A DNA stretch of 7,714 nt from Candidatus Nomurabacteria bacterium (GCA_943355045.1 CALRDY010000028.1:1-7714), one strand, 5' to 3'. Shown: positions 1 through 5,801, counted from the first letter of the stretch. The notes: generated by a model from the letters alone, not told the origin. Made by a program: numbers and translations.

Positions 1-38
1 TATGCGGTTGATTGGTTGGGTTTTACTTGAAGGAACTT

Positions 39-58
39 GCTCTCCCATTGCGGAGAGC
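39..58 (-). terminator. Hairpin downstream of the sortase gene, possible terminator
   Basis: A 7-bp perfect stem (GCTCTCC/GGAGAGC, 39-45 with 52-58) and a 6-base loop lie 14 bases past the sortase stop codon. The position suits a transcription terminator for the minus-strand gene. No run of T follows the stem on either strand, so a standard intrinsic terminator is not supported. I see nothing else in positions 1-72. Confidence 0.25.
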
Positions 59-72
59 CATCCGGCTTCTAA

Positions 73-744
73 CTAATTAGAAATCGAGTGGCTTTCAACA
101 AAGTCCGCGACGACGACGAACCGATCTGTTTTCGCACCAAAAGAATCGCACGTCGAGAGCGTGAGTACGCGACCCGTGACCGCAAGCGGGATGCCCGCGT
201 CGTTCGCACTCTCCTTCGCGACGCTGCGCACCCGGTACGTATAAGCTCGTCCCAGGGAAGATACGCTAATCTCATCTCCCTTTGAAAGTTTCTGGATGCC
301 GTTGAAAGTCTTGTATGCCTGATTGCGCACGATCGGCAGGTAACTCGAATGGCCGAAAAGGACGACGTTGCCCGACTCGCCGAGCTTGGCGGACGTCGGA
401 TAGCGCACGGCACCCGAGAGCAGTGCCTGGTCGAGCACCCCGATATCGCGTGTCGTCGGATTCTCGATTGTCGCCGAGAGACTGATTGCGGGGATCTCTA
501 TCTTCAATGGCAATTCAGGAACTTCCGAGGGCGCCATGACCTTCGTCATGACGAGCGGATTCTCGGACGCCACAGGATTCTTTGCTGCCGACGCCGGCGG
601 CGTCGGCAGCAAATCAAACTGCGCGAGCGTAAAGACGCTACTCAGGAACACGACGGCAAAGACGCCGATGAAGCTCCATTTCCTCGAGTAAATCTGTGCG
701 CCGACCCCGATGAGCCGTACGGCGATACTGATTATTCTGCCCAT
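73..744 (-). CDS. Membrane-anchored sortase (class D/E-like), 223 aa
   Basis: This is a cysteine transpeptidase of the sortase family, which cleaves a sorting motif in exported proteins and joins the new carboxyl end to an amine on the envelope or another protein. The catalytic triad is visible: His132 in the GHSSYLP segment, Cys199 in TLSTC (the family TLxTC motif) and Arg208 in TDRFVVVA. Residues about 25-42 form one hydrophobic segment, a type II signal anchor that places the catalytic domain (about 78-217) outside the membrane. A Pro/Ala/Ser-rich stalk lies between. The length is normal for the family. The ATG at 744 gives a short basic N-terminus before the membrane segment; no clear Shine-Dalgarno sequence precedes it. 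The gene is divergent from the CARDB-like gene. No protein in the window has an LPXTG-type tail, so its substrate is unknown. The family call is firm; the subclass is a guess. Confidence 0.9.
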   Translation of the reverse strand: MGRIISIAVRLIGVGAQIYSRKWSFIGVFAVVFLSSVFTLAQFDLLPTPPASAAKNPVASENPLVMTKVMAPSEVPELPLKIEIPAISLSATIENPTTRDIGVLDQALLSGAVRYPTSAKLGESGNVVLFGHSSYLPIVRNQAYKTFNGIQKLSKGDEISVSSLGRAYTYRVRSVAKESANDAGIPLAVTGRVLTLSTCDSFGAKTDRFVVVADFVESHSISN

Positions 745-757
745 ATAGTCTCACTAA

Positions 758-786
758 TGAGTACACGAAAACATGGCACCTGTCAA
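758..786 (-). promoter_or_regulatory. Candidate promoter for the sortase gene
   Basis: On the minus strand a perfect TTGACA (786 to 781) is followed after 17 bases by TACTCA (763 to 758). The latter is a poor -10, with only its first two bases matching TATAAT. If used, transcription would start about 6-8 bases before the ATG at 744, leaving almost no leader. The -35 is convincing by sequence; the -10 is not. Confidence 0.4.
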
Positions 787-805
787 ATAACGATTGCTTG
801 ACAGG
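779..805. promoter_or_regulatory. Inverted repeat between the divergent sortase and CARDB-like promoters, possible operator
   Basis: The 8-bp arms CCTGTCAA (779-786) and TTGACAGG (798-805) are perfect inverted copies separated by 11 bases. Six bases of each arm are the -35 hexamers of the two opposed promoters, so part of the symmetry follows from the promoter layout. The two extra matching pairs leave room for a shared operator. A protein bound here would cover both -35 elements. Confidence 0.4.
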
Positions 806-826
806 CACACACTGGCATTGTATATA
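798..826 (+). promoter_or_regulatory. Promoter for the CARDB-like gene
   Basis: A perfect -35 TTGACA (798-803), a 17-base spacer and TATATA (821-826) make the strongest sigma-70-type promoter in the window. Transcription is expected near 833, only about five bases before the ATG at 838. The in-frame ATG at 826 lies inside the -10, so this promoter cannot use it. That decides the start codon. Confidence 0.75.
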
Positions 827-837
827 TGATTTATCGT

Positions 838-1596
838 ATGTCTCTATACAACAACATCACAACTCGCCCGGAGGTCGTAAATGGCCTCGCAATAGTAGGC
901 TTTACCACGCTTATCGCGCTCGGCATATCGCTCGCAGTCTATTCATCGCGCTATGTCCCAAATACGGTCGGCGGCCTCGGTGCGGCGGCCGTCTCACTCT
1001 CCCAGATTTTCACTTCCGCAGAACCGACGCTTACCGTCGTCCCGGCAGACTCCACTACCCTACTCCCCTTCAGCGAAATGAGCTCAACCACGGATATGCA
1101 ATCCGCGTCCGCACCAGCCGATACGACTCCCAAAAAGCCCGCGGCGAGGGCAGCCGGCGAAAAGACGAGCACCGCGTACCAGATCGGCGACGCGACCGAG
1201 ACGGTGCCAGCTTCCGGACTTCCTGACCTCACGGTAAGCATCAACGCCATCGGTTATCTCACGACGACCTCGGCGGACTCATTCGTCGCGAGCTCGACGG
1301 TCCCCGCAGGGAGCCGTCCGGCCGTCAATTTTACTATCAAGAATATCGGCGCGGGCATTACCGGCGCATGGCGCTTCAGCGCATCCATCCCGACGCAGAG
1401 CGCCTACATATACCAGTCTCAGTCACAACAGTCTCTCGGCTCCGGCGACAGCATCGAATACACGCTCGGTTTCGACCAGTCGAACAAGGGTACTGACCAG
1501 ATGATCTCGATAACCGCGAACTTCGACCACGCAGTCGGCGAATCAGATACCAATAACAACAGCGCCGCTACGAAAATAACAGTCCTCGGATCGTAA
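838..1596 (+). CDS. Membrane-anchored CARDB-like surface protein, 252 aa
   Basis: This is an exported, membrane-tethered protein of unknown exact role. Residues about 13-36 are a hydrophobic signal anchor. Residues about 60-127 are a Ser/Thr/Pro/Ala-rich linker, suited to spanning an envelope layer. Residues about 128-250 look like one CARDB/Ig-type beta-sandwich: a PDLTVSI opening strand, then VNFTIKNIGAG, a SLGSGDSIEY turn and the closing ESDTNNNSA signature. CARDB-type domains are common in bacterial surface adhesins and proteins that bind other surface molecules. There is no LPXTG motif, hydrophobic tail or basic end, so it is not an obvious substrate of the divergent sortase. The ATG at 838 is chosen over 826 because 826 falls in the -10 box. 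No Shine-Dalgarno sequence is seen, consistent with a near-leaderless mRNA. The domain call rests on pattern alone. Confidence 0.8.
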   Translation: MSLYNNITTRPEVVNGLAIVGFTTLIALGISLAVYSSRYVPNTVGGLGAAAVSLSQIFTSAEPTLTVVPADSTTLLPFSEMSSTTDMQSASAPADTTPKKPAARAAGEKTSTAYQIGDATETVPASGLPDLTVSINAIGYLTTTSADSFVASSTVPAGSRPAVNFTIKNIGAGITGAWRFSASIPTQSAYIYQSQSQQSLGSGDSIEYTLGFDQSNKGTDQMISITANFDHAVGESDTNNNSAATKITVLGS

Positions 1597-1604
1597 TTAG
1601 TAAA

Positions 1605-1714
1605 GCGCCCGCGCAGCAGTTTGGGAACGTTCGGAGTCCTTCCCACGGAAGGACGAGACAGAGCAAATCCGCCAGCAGGCGGATTATGCGGTTCCCAAAC
1701 TGCTGCGCGGGCGC
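1605..1714. repeat. Nested palindromic element: 24-bp perfect inverted repeat enclosing two hairpins
   Basis: The arms at 1605-1628 and 1691-1714 are exact reverse complements over 24 bases (left arm begins GCGCCCGCGC, right arm ends GCGCGGGCGC). Inside lie two more perfect stems: GTCCTTCC/GGAAGGAC at 1636-1654 with a 3-base CAC loop, and AATCCGCC/GGCGGATT at 1666-1685 with a 4-base AGCA loop. RNA from either strand would fold into a three-way junction, and the DNA could form a cruciform. The element starts 8 bases after the CARDB-like stop and ends 4 bases before the gyrB stop, filling the convergent gap. No T-run of useful length follows either arm and no target duplication is visible. It may act as a bidirectional terminator or mRNA 3'-end protector, or be a non-autonomous palindromic mobile repeat. 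Confidence 0.85.
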
Positions 1715-1718
1715 GAAC

Positions 1719-3788
1719 CTATACGTCCAGATTCGCGTATTTGGCGTTCGACTGAATGAAGGATTTGCGAGCAGAGACATCGGTGCCCATGAGGATATCG
1801 AAGATGCGGTCGGCCGCTTCGGCATCCCCCACGCTTACCTGCTTCAAGACACGGCGCGCCGGGTCCATCGTCGTCTCCCAAAGCTCGGACGCATTCATTT
1901 CTCCAAGACCTTTGTAGCGCTGAATGTTCGCTTTCGTCGCCTTCTTCGTGACGGCCGCCTCTTCTTCCTGCTCTGGCGCGACGTCATCTCCTTCTCCGAG
2001 AACCGCAATCTCTGTCGGCGCAACGCCCATCTCTTTCAGCGCGGCCTCTTTTTCAACATCGGAATACGCGTACGCGACCGACTTCCCTTTTGTAATTTTA
2101 TAGAGCGGCGGCTGCGCGATGTAGATAAACCCACCATCGATAATCGCGCGGAAGTGCCGGAAAAAGAGCGTGAGGATGAGGGTGCGGATATGCGCGCCGT
2201 CGACGTCAGCATCGGTCGCGATGATGATCTTGTGATACCGGAGCTTTGAAAGATCGAAGACATCCCCAATCGCCGTGCCGAGCGCCACCACGAGATTCCT
2301 TACCTGCTCTGAAGCAAGCATCTTGTCGAGACGCGCGCGCTCGACATTCAAGATCTTTCCGCGAAGCGGCAGGATTGCCTGGATACGGCGATCGCGGCCC
2401 ATTTTTGCGGTGCCCCCAGCCGAATCTCCCTCCACGATGAAGAGCTCGCCTTCCTCGGCACTCTTCGTCTGACAGTCTGCAAGCTTGCCCGGGAGCGTCA
2501 TGCCCTCGAGCGCGCCCTTGCGCAGCACCGAATCCTTCGCCGCTTTCGCCGCCTTACGCGCTTTCAATGCGAGAAGGACTTTGTTAATGATCGCGCGAGC
2601 ATCGTCCGGATTCTCTTCAAGGAATGCCGCGAGTGCTTCGCCGAAGACCGTCGCGACCGCGCCCTGCGCCTCGACCGAGCCGAGCTTTGCTTTTGTCTGT
2701 CCTTCAAACTGCACCTCAGGAAGCTTCACTGAGACGACCGCCGTGATGCCTTCGAGGACATCGTCGCCGGTAAAGTTCTCTTCTTTCTCTTTCAAGATAT
2801 TTGCATTCCGTCCGTAGATATTGAGACTGCGCGTGAGCGCCGTCTTAAAGCCCGTGATGTGCGTGCCGCCTTCACTGTTGTACGTATTATTCGCAAAAGC
2901 AGTGATACGCGGAGTAATGTCATCGACGTATTGGAACGCGACTTCGACCATTACCTTGTCCTGCTCGCGATCAATATAGAAAATATTCTTGTGCGCCGGC
3001 TCCTGGTGCCGATTATGAAATGCGACGAGCGACTTCAGTCCGCCTTCAAAGTAAAACGTGAGCGACGGCACCTCGAATCCTTTCAGGTCGCGCAGGTAGA
3101 AGCAGTCTTCGTCCTCAACGCTCGCGAGTCCGCGCGCGTCCCGAATGCTGATGCGGACACCTTTGACCAGGTACGCCTGCTGGCGCAGATGCGCGACGAC
3201 CTTATCAAGATTCCAATCAATGCCCTCTTTGAAGATTTCCACGTCCGGCTTGAACTTCACGATCGTGCCCGTGCACTTCGTCGTGCCGATCTTCTTTACC
3301 TTCGCGAGCGGCTTGCCGATCTTGTACTCCTGCATGTGAATGTCACCCTCTTTGTGCACCGTGACCTTCGTGTGCACCGAGAGCGCGTTCACGACCGATG
3401 CGCCGACGCCGTGGAGACCGCCCGAGACTTTGTAGCCCGAATCTTCGCCGCCGAATTTGCCGCCGGCATGGAGCGTCGTCATGATGGTCTCAAGCGCCGA
3501 GACTTTCGTCTTCGGGTGGATGCCGACCGGAATGCCGCGACCATTGTCGACGACGCGCACGTAACCGTCCGGCAAAAGCGCAACCTCGATGTCGCTCGCG
3601 TAGCCGCCCATGGCCTCGTCGCGCGAGTTATCAAAAATCTCCCAGATCAGGTGATGGAGACCGTCGGGACCGGTGGTCCCGATGTACATGCCCGGACGCT
3701 TGCGGACCGGCTCAAGCCCCTCAAGGACGGTAATAGACGAGGCGTCGTACGCCTTGTTTTTCGCCTTTTTTTCGATGTCTTTAGCCAT
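1719..3788 (-). CDS. gyrB: DNA gyrase subunit B, 689 aa
   Basis: This is the ATPase subunit of type II topoisomerase; with GyrA it introduces negative supercoils. The GHKL ATPase domain shows catalytic Glu50 and Asn54 in EIFDNSRDEA, the DNGRGIP box (81-87), the GGLHGVG lid loop (123-129) and the QTK loop with Lys366. The TOPRIM domain shows VEGDSAGG (452-459, Glu453) and DADVDG (526-531), which hold the metal ions. QRYKGLGEMN (623-632) and the C-terminal FIQSNAKYANLDV are typical of GyrB. NVERARLDKM favours GyrB over ParE. It lacks the large TOPRIM insertion of the E. coli protein, but has an extra acidic/Ala/Lys-rich stretch (about 597-620), which explains a length above the roughly 640 aa of short GyrBs. 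The ATG at 3788 precedes the conserved core by a short Lys-rich tail. No gyrA is in view. It has its own promoter 63 bases downstream of pheT. Confidence 0.96.
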   Translation of the reverse strand: MAKDIEKKAKNKAYDASSITVLEGLEPVRKRPGMYIGTTGPDGLHHLIWEIFDNSRDEAMGGYASDIEVALLPDGYVRVVDNGRGIPVGIHPKTKVSALETIMTTLHAGGKFGGEDSGYKVSGGLHGVGASVVNALSVHTKVTVHKEGDIHMQEYKIGKPLAKVKKIGTTKCTGTIVKFKPDVEIFKEGIDWNLDKVVAHLRQQAYLVKGVRISIRDARGLASVEDEDCFYLRDLKGFEVPSLTFYFEGGLKSLVAFHNRHQEPAHKNIFYIDREQDKVMVEVAFQYVDDITPRITAFANNTYNSEGGTHITGFKTALTRSLNIYGRNANILKEKEENFTGDDVLEGITAVVSVKLPEVQFEGQTKAKLGSVEAQGAVATVFGEALAAFLEENPDDARAIINKVLLALKARKAAKAAKDSVLRKGALEGMTLPGKLADCQTKSAEEGELFIVEGDSAGGTAKMGRDRRIQAILPLRGKILNVERARLDKMLASEQVRNLVVALGTAIGDVFDLSKLRYHKIIIATDADVDGAHIRTLILTLFFRHFRAIIDGGFIYIAQPPLYKITKGKSVAYAYSDVEKEAALKEMGVAPTEIAVLGEGDDVAPEQEEEAAVTKKATKANIQRYKGLGEMNASELWETTMDPARRVLKQVSVGDAEAADRIFDILMGTDVSARKSFIQSNAKYANLDV

Positions 3789-3796
3789 AAAAATAG

Positions 3797-3808
3797 CCGA
3801 TATATCGG
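3797..3808. promoter_or_regulatory. Perfect 12-bp palindrome at the predicted gyrB transcription start
   Basis: CCGATATATCGG reads the same on both strands. It starts about seven bases downstream of the gyrB -10, so it covers roughly positions +1 to +12 of the transcript and ends 8 bases before the ATG. That is a usual place for a repressor site, and the RNA could also form a small hairpin just before the start codon. Function is inferred from position. Confidence 0.4.
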
Positions 3809-3815
3809 TGCTTTA

Positions 3816-3824
3816 AGTATAGCA
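3816..3824 (-). promoter_or_regulatory. Extended -10 promoter for gyrB
   Basis: On the minus strand TGC precedes TATACT (3824 to 3816), a good extended -10 (TGnTATAnT). No -35 is found at the usual distance, which is normal for extended -10 promoters. The predicted start is near 3808-3809, giving a leader of about 20 bases with no Shine-Dalgarno sequence. gyrB may also receive read-through from pheT, since no terminator is seen between them. Confidence 0.6.
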
Positions 3825-3851
3825 TAAATTGGACCTATTTTCCCTTCAAAA

Positions 3852-5027
3852 TTAGCGGACTTGGTAGTCTTTTGCGGAGAGCGCGGCGGTAATGTTTGCC
3901 ATGATGCCACTTACCTCGTCGTCAGTCAGGGTGCGCTCGCGGGACTGGAAGACGAGCCGGAAGGCGTACGAGACTCTTCCCTCTTTTTCAAACTGATCAA
4001 ACTGGTCGAGACGGACGAGAAGCTCTTTCGCGTTTTCTCGGATGCCGGTCTCAATTTCAGAAACTTCTGTTCCACTCGGAACCCAGAGCGCGATATCGCG
4101 TGTGATAAACGGATATACAGAAAACGGCTTGTATGCGCTGAGCGTGTATCGCATGGGCGTGTAGTCTTTCCCATACTCTTCGAGCTTCGCCACGGAAAGA
4201 TTATCCGAGATGCTCACCGCGTCGCCCCACGCTTTAACCCGCTCGGTCATGCGGAGTTCGAGATACTCGCCCTCTTTTGGGAAAACCGTACCTACTTCAA
4301 AAAGTTTTAGTGCCGTCTTCGGCGGAAGCACGAGCGGCGCATATTGTTTCGCGCGTTCGAGCGCGTCTTTCAGATTCTCTTCGAGCGACGTACGCAGCGC
4401 AGGCTTCGTCTTATCGAGCGGATTGGCGAGGAATATGTCGCCCTTCTTCGCGAAGGATTGCGTCGAGACTTCGATGAAGCCCTGCTCGACGAGCTGGTCT
4501 TTCATCTTTTCAATGCCGCGATACCGCGCCTGGTCGGGCGCACCGGAAAGACTCGAAAGCTCAGTCTCCGGAATCCGATCGTAGCCGAGAATGCGCCCGA
4601 CCTCTTCAGTCACGTCTTCAGGAAGCTCAATATCGGTGCGCGGCAAAGGCGCCGCCACGCGATACATGTCGCCATGCTTTTCAGTATTAAAACGGAGCCG
4701 ACGAAACACGTCTTCAACTTCTTTTTCCGAAAAATCTGAGCCGAGAATCGCATTGATGCGCGCAAGCGATATGTCTACCGTCTTGTTTGAAAAACCGACC
4801 GCCGAGGCCCTCGTGAGAGGAAGGTCGAGAATTGCCGAAAGTTCGGCAGCAATACCCGCCTCCGACGAGCAGTCCGCCGCGCGATTGGTAAGCACTTTTA
4901 TGTCGAGCACGTCGCCCTCGACTTCTTCGATTTCGAAACAATGGAACGTGAAGGCATCGGCGATCGCTGCCGTACTCGGCAGCGATTCTTCGAAATACTT
5001 CTGGAGATCGTCGCGGGAGATTTTCAT
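3852..5027 (-). CDS. pheT: Phenylalanyl-tRNA synthetase beta subunit, strongly reduced (391 aa)
   Basis: This is the beta subunit of PheRS, which with PheS charges tRNA-Phe. Typical bacterial PheT is near 800 aa; this one has half that. Visible parts in order: B1-like N-terminus (about 1-38) running directly into its second half VLTNRAADCSSEAGIAAEL (45-63), with the EMAP/OB tRNA-binding insertion missing; B5 domain (about 82-152, ending EEVGRILGYDRIP); a shortened B6/B7 core (about 168-250, with NPLD, LRTSL and LFEVGTVF); and a C-terminal FDX-ACB anticodon-binding domain (about 303-391, with VYPFITRDIALWV). The B3/B4 domain, which clears misacylated Tyr-tRNA-Phe, is absent, as is the later part of the B7 core. 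The frame is open throughout and every join falls between domains, so this looks like an evolved reduction, not a decayed gene. An AGGAGA ribosome site and an ATGA overlap with the pheS stop support the start. Confidence 0.92.
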   Translation of the reverse strand: MKISRDDLQKYFEESLPSTAAIADAFTFHCFEIEEVEGDVLDIKVLTNRAADCSSEAGIAAELSAILDLPLTRASAVGFSNKTVDISLARINAILGSDFSEKEVEDVFRRLRFNTEKHGDMYRVAAPLPRTDIELPEDVTEEVGRILGYDRIPETELSSLSGAPDQARYRGIEKMKDQLVEQGFIEVSTQSFAKKGDIFLANPLDKTKPALRTSLEENLKDALERAKQYAPLVLPPKTALKLFEVGTVFPKEGEYLELRMTERVKAWGDAVSISDNLSVAKLEEYGKDYTPMRYTLSAYKPFSVYPFITRDIALWVPSGTEVSEIETGIRENAKELLVRLDQFDQFEKEGRVSYAFRLVFQSRERTLTDDEVSGIMANITAALSAKDYQVR

Positions 5028-5761
5028 TTTATTTTCTCCTCAAACCCATACACGAAACGGATGTCACCCAAGTAGAAAAGGCGGACGTCGGGGATGCCGT
5101 ACTTCACCATAAGGAGCCGCTCGAGCCCGCCGCCGAAGGCGAACCCGCCGACTTTCTCCGGATCAAGACCGGCCGCGCGGATCACGTTCGGGTGGAACAT
5201 GCCGCCGCCGCTCATCTCGAGCCAGCGCCCTTCTTTGCCCGGCGCTTCGAACCACACATCGACCTCGACCGACGGCTCCGTGAAGCCGAAGAAGCTCGGA
5301 CGGAAGCGGATCTTCGCATCCTTGCCGAGATACTCGCGATAGAAACTCGTAAGTGTGCCCTTCAAGTGCGCAAGCGTTACTGAGCCCCGAGGACCGACCG
5401 CAAAGCCGTCGATCTGATAGAACTGCGCTTCATGCGTCGAGTCGGTCGCTTCATTGCGGAAGACTTTCCCCGGCATGATGCGGCGCAGCTCGCTCCCGCC
5501 GCTCTTCGCCAACTTTTCAAGCTCGCGCACAGACACCGAGGTCGTGTGCGTGCGCAAGACAGCATCTTTCTCGTCTTTGATCCAGAACGTATCCTGCATG
5601 CCGCGCGCGGGGTGATTCGGCGGAATATTCAGCCCAGTAAAGTTATGGAAATCGTCCTCCAGCTCCGGGCCGTACGCGATGCCGAATCCCATGCGGCCGA
5701 AGATGTCCGCGATCTCGCGGATGGCGATAGAAACGGGGTGGAGACGGCCCTTTTGAATCAT
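5024..5761 (-). CDS. pheS: Phenylalanyl-tRNA synthetase alpha subunit, catalytic core only (245 aa)
   Basis: This class II aminoacyl-tRNA synthetase subunit activates phenylalanine with ATP and transfers it to tRNA-Phe. Motif 1 is in the HPV...IFGRMGF region (8-26), followed by NFTGLNIPPNHPAR (40-53) and DTFWI. Motif 2 is GKVFRNEATDSTHEAQFYQIDG (98-119, with Arg102 and Glu104). The phenylalanine pocket segment SFFGFTEPS includes Phe158 and Phe160. Motif 3 is FAFGGGLERLLM (207-218, with Arg215). Typical PheS is about 330-350 aa; the roughly 80-100 residue N-terminal coiled coil that binds tRNA is missing. The frame stays open upstream to 5983, but that translation is antisense to the glycosyltransferase gene and does not resemble PheS, so the ATG at 5761 is chosen. 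A -10 element seven bases upstream makes the mRNA leaderless. Its TGA overlaps the pheT ATG, so the two are probably translationally coupled. Confidence 0.93.
   Translation of the reverse strand: MIQKGRLHPVSIAIREIADIFGRMGFGIAYGPELEDDFHNFTGLNIPPNHPARGMQDTFWIKDEKDAVLRTHTTSVSVRELEKLAKSGGSELRRIMPGKVFRNEATDSTHEAQFYQIDGFAVGPRGSVTLAHLKGTLTSFYREYLGKDAKIRFRPSFFGFTEPSVEVDVWFEAPGKEGRWLEMSGGGMFHPNVIRAAGLDPEKVGGFAFGGGLERLLMVKYGIPDVRLFYLGDIRFVYGFEEKIK
5035..5040 (-). promoter_or_regulatory. Shine-Dalgarno sequence of pheT
   Basis: AGGAGA on the minus strand lies 7 bases before the pheT ATG, inside the end of pheS. It is the only well-placed Shine-Dalgarno sequence I find before any gene here, and it belongs to an internal operon gene. 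Confidence 0.8.
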
Positions 5762-5768
5762 GGCTCCA

Positions 5769-5777
5769 AATATAACA
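5769..5777 (-). promoter_or_regulatory. Extended -10 promoter for pheST (leaderless)
   Basis: On the minus strand TGT precedes TATATT (5777 to 5769), a clear extended -10. Only seven bases separate it from the pheS ATG at 5761, so transcription should begin at or within a base or two of the start codon. No -35 is recognisable; its expected place (about 5792-5797) overlaps the opposing promoter. Confidence 0.6.
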
Positions 5778-5781
5778 GATT

Positions 5782-5794
5782 GTGATAGAATCAC
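5782..5794. promoter_or_regulatory. Short inverted repeat over the divergent pheS/glycosyltransferase promoters
   Basis: GTGAT (5782-5786) and ATCAC (5790-5794) are inverted copies separated by three bases. The repeat covers the glycosyltransferase -10 and reaches the expected pheS -35 position, so a bound protein could affect both genes. Five-base arms arise by chance fairly often, so this is only a candidate operator. Confidence 0.25.
5783..5791 (+). promoter_or_regulatory. Extended -10 promoter for the glycosyltransferase operon
   Basis: TGA followed by TAGAAT (5786-5791) is a good extended -10. Ten bases separate it from the ATG at 5802, so the leader is about 3-4 bases. This placement argues against the in-frame ATG at 5760, which lies upstream of the promoter and overlaps the pheS start. 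Confidence 0.6.
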
Positions 5795-5801
5795 GCCATA
5801 T

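Noticed and set aside
1..9. TATGCGGTT at the window start, also at 1686-1693 (partial) and 6949-6957
   Set aside because: It is a short match with no shared flanks, consistent with chance.
349..801. Open plus-strand frame of 150 codons opposite the sortase
   Set aside because: It is Arg-rich with no fold or start signals and lies entirely opposite a gene with an intact catalytic triad.
826..837. Earlier in-frame start of the CARDB-like gene at 826
   Set aside because: This ATG begins in the last base of the -10 box of a near-consensus promoter, so it is not in the transcript.
1629..1665. tRNA-like GTTCGGAGTCC segment inside the palindromic element
   Set aside because: The stems do not form a cloverleaf. 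There is no 7-bp acceptor with matching D, anticodon and T arms; the perfect outer arms explain the fold better.
2859..3827. Long open frame (322 codons) on the plus strand across gyrB
   Set aside because: It is antisense to well-conserved gyrB. Its translation is rich in Arg, Asp, Val and Ala and has no domain pattern, as expected of a shadow frame in GC-rich coding DNA.
5781..5795. CRP-like TGTGA...TCAC site between pheS and the glycosyltransferase
   Set aside because: The spacing is 5 bases where CRP sites need 6, and no CRP-family regulator is in view. It is kept only as a generic inverted repeat.
5760..5801. Earlier in-frame start of the glycosyltransferase at 5760
   Set aside because: It lies upstream of the extended -10 at 5783-5791 and overlaps the pheS ATG. 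The extra 14 residues are not membrane-like.
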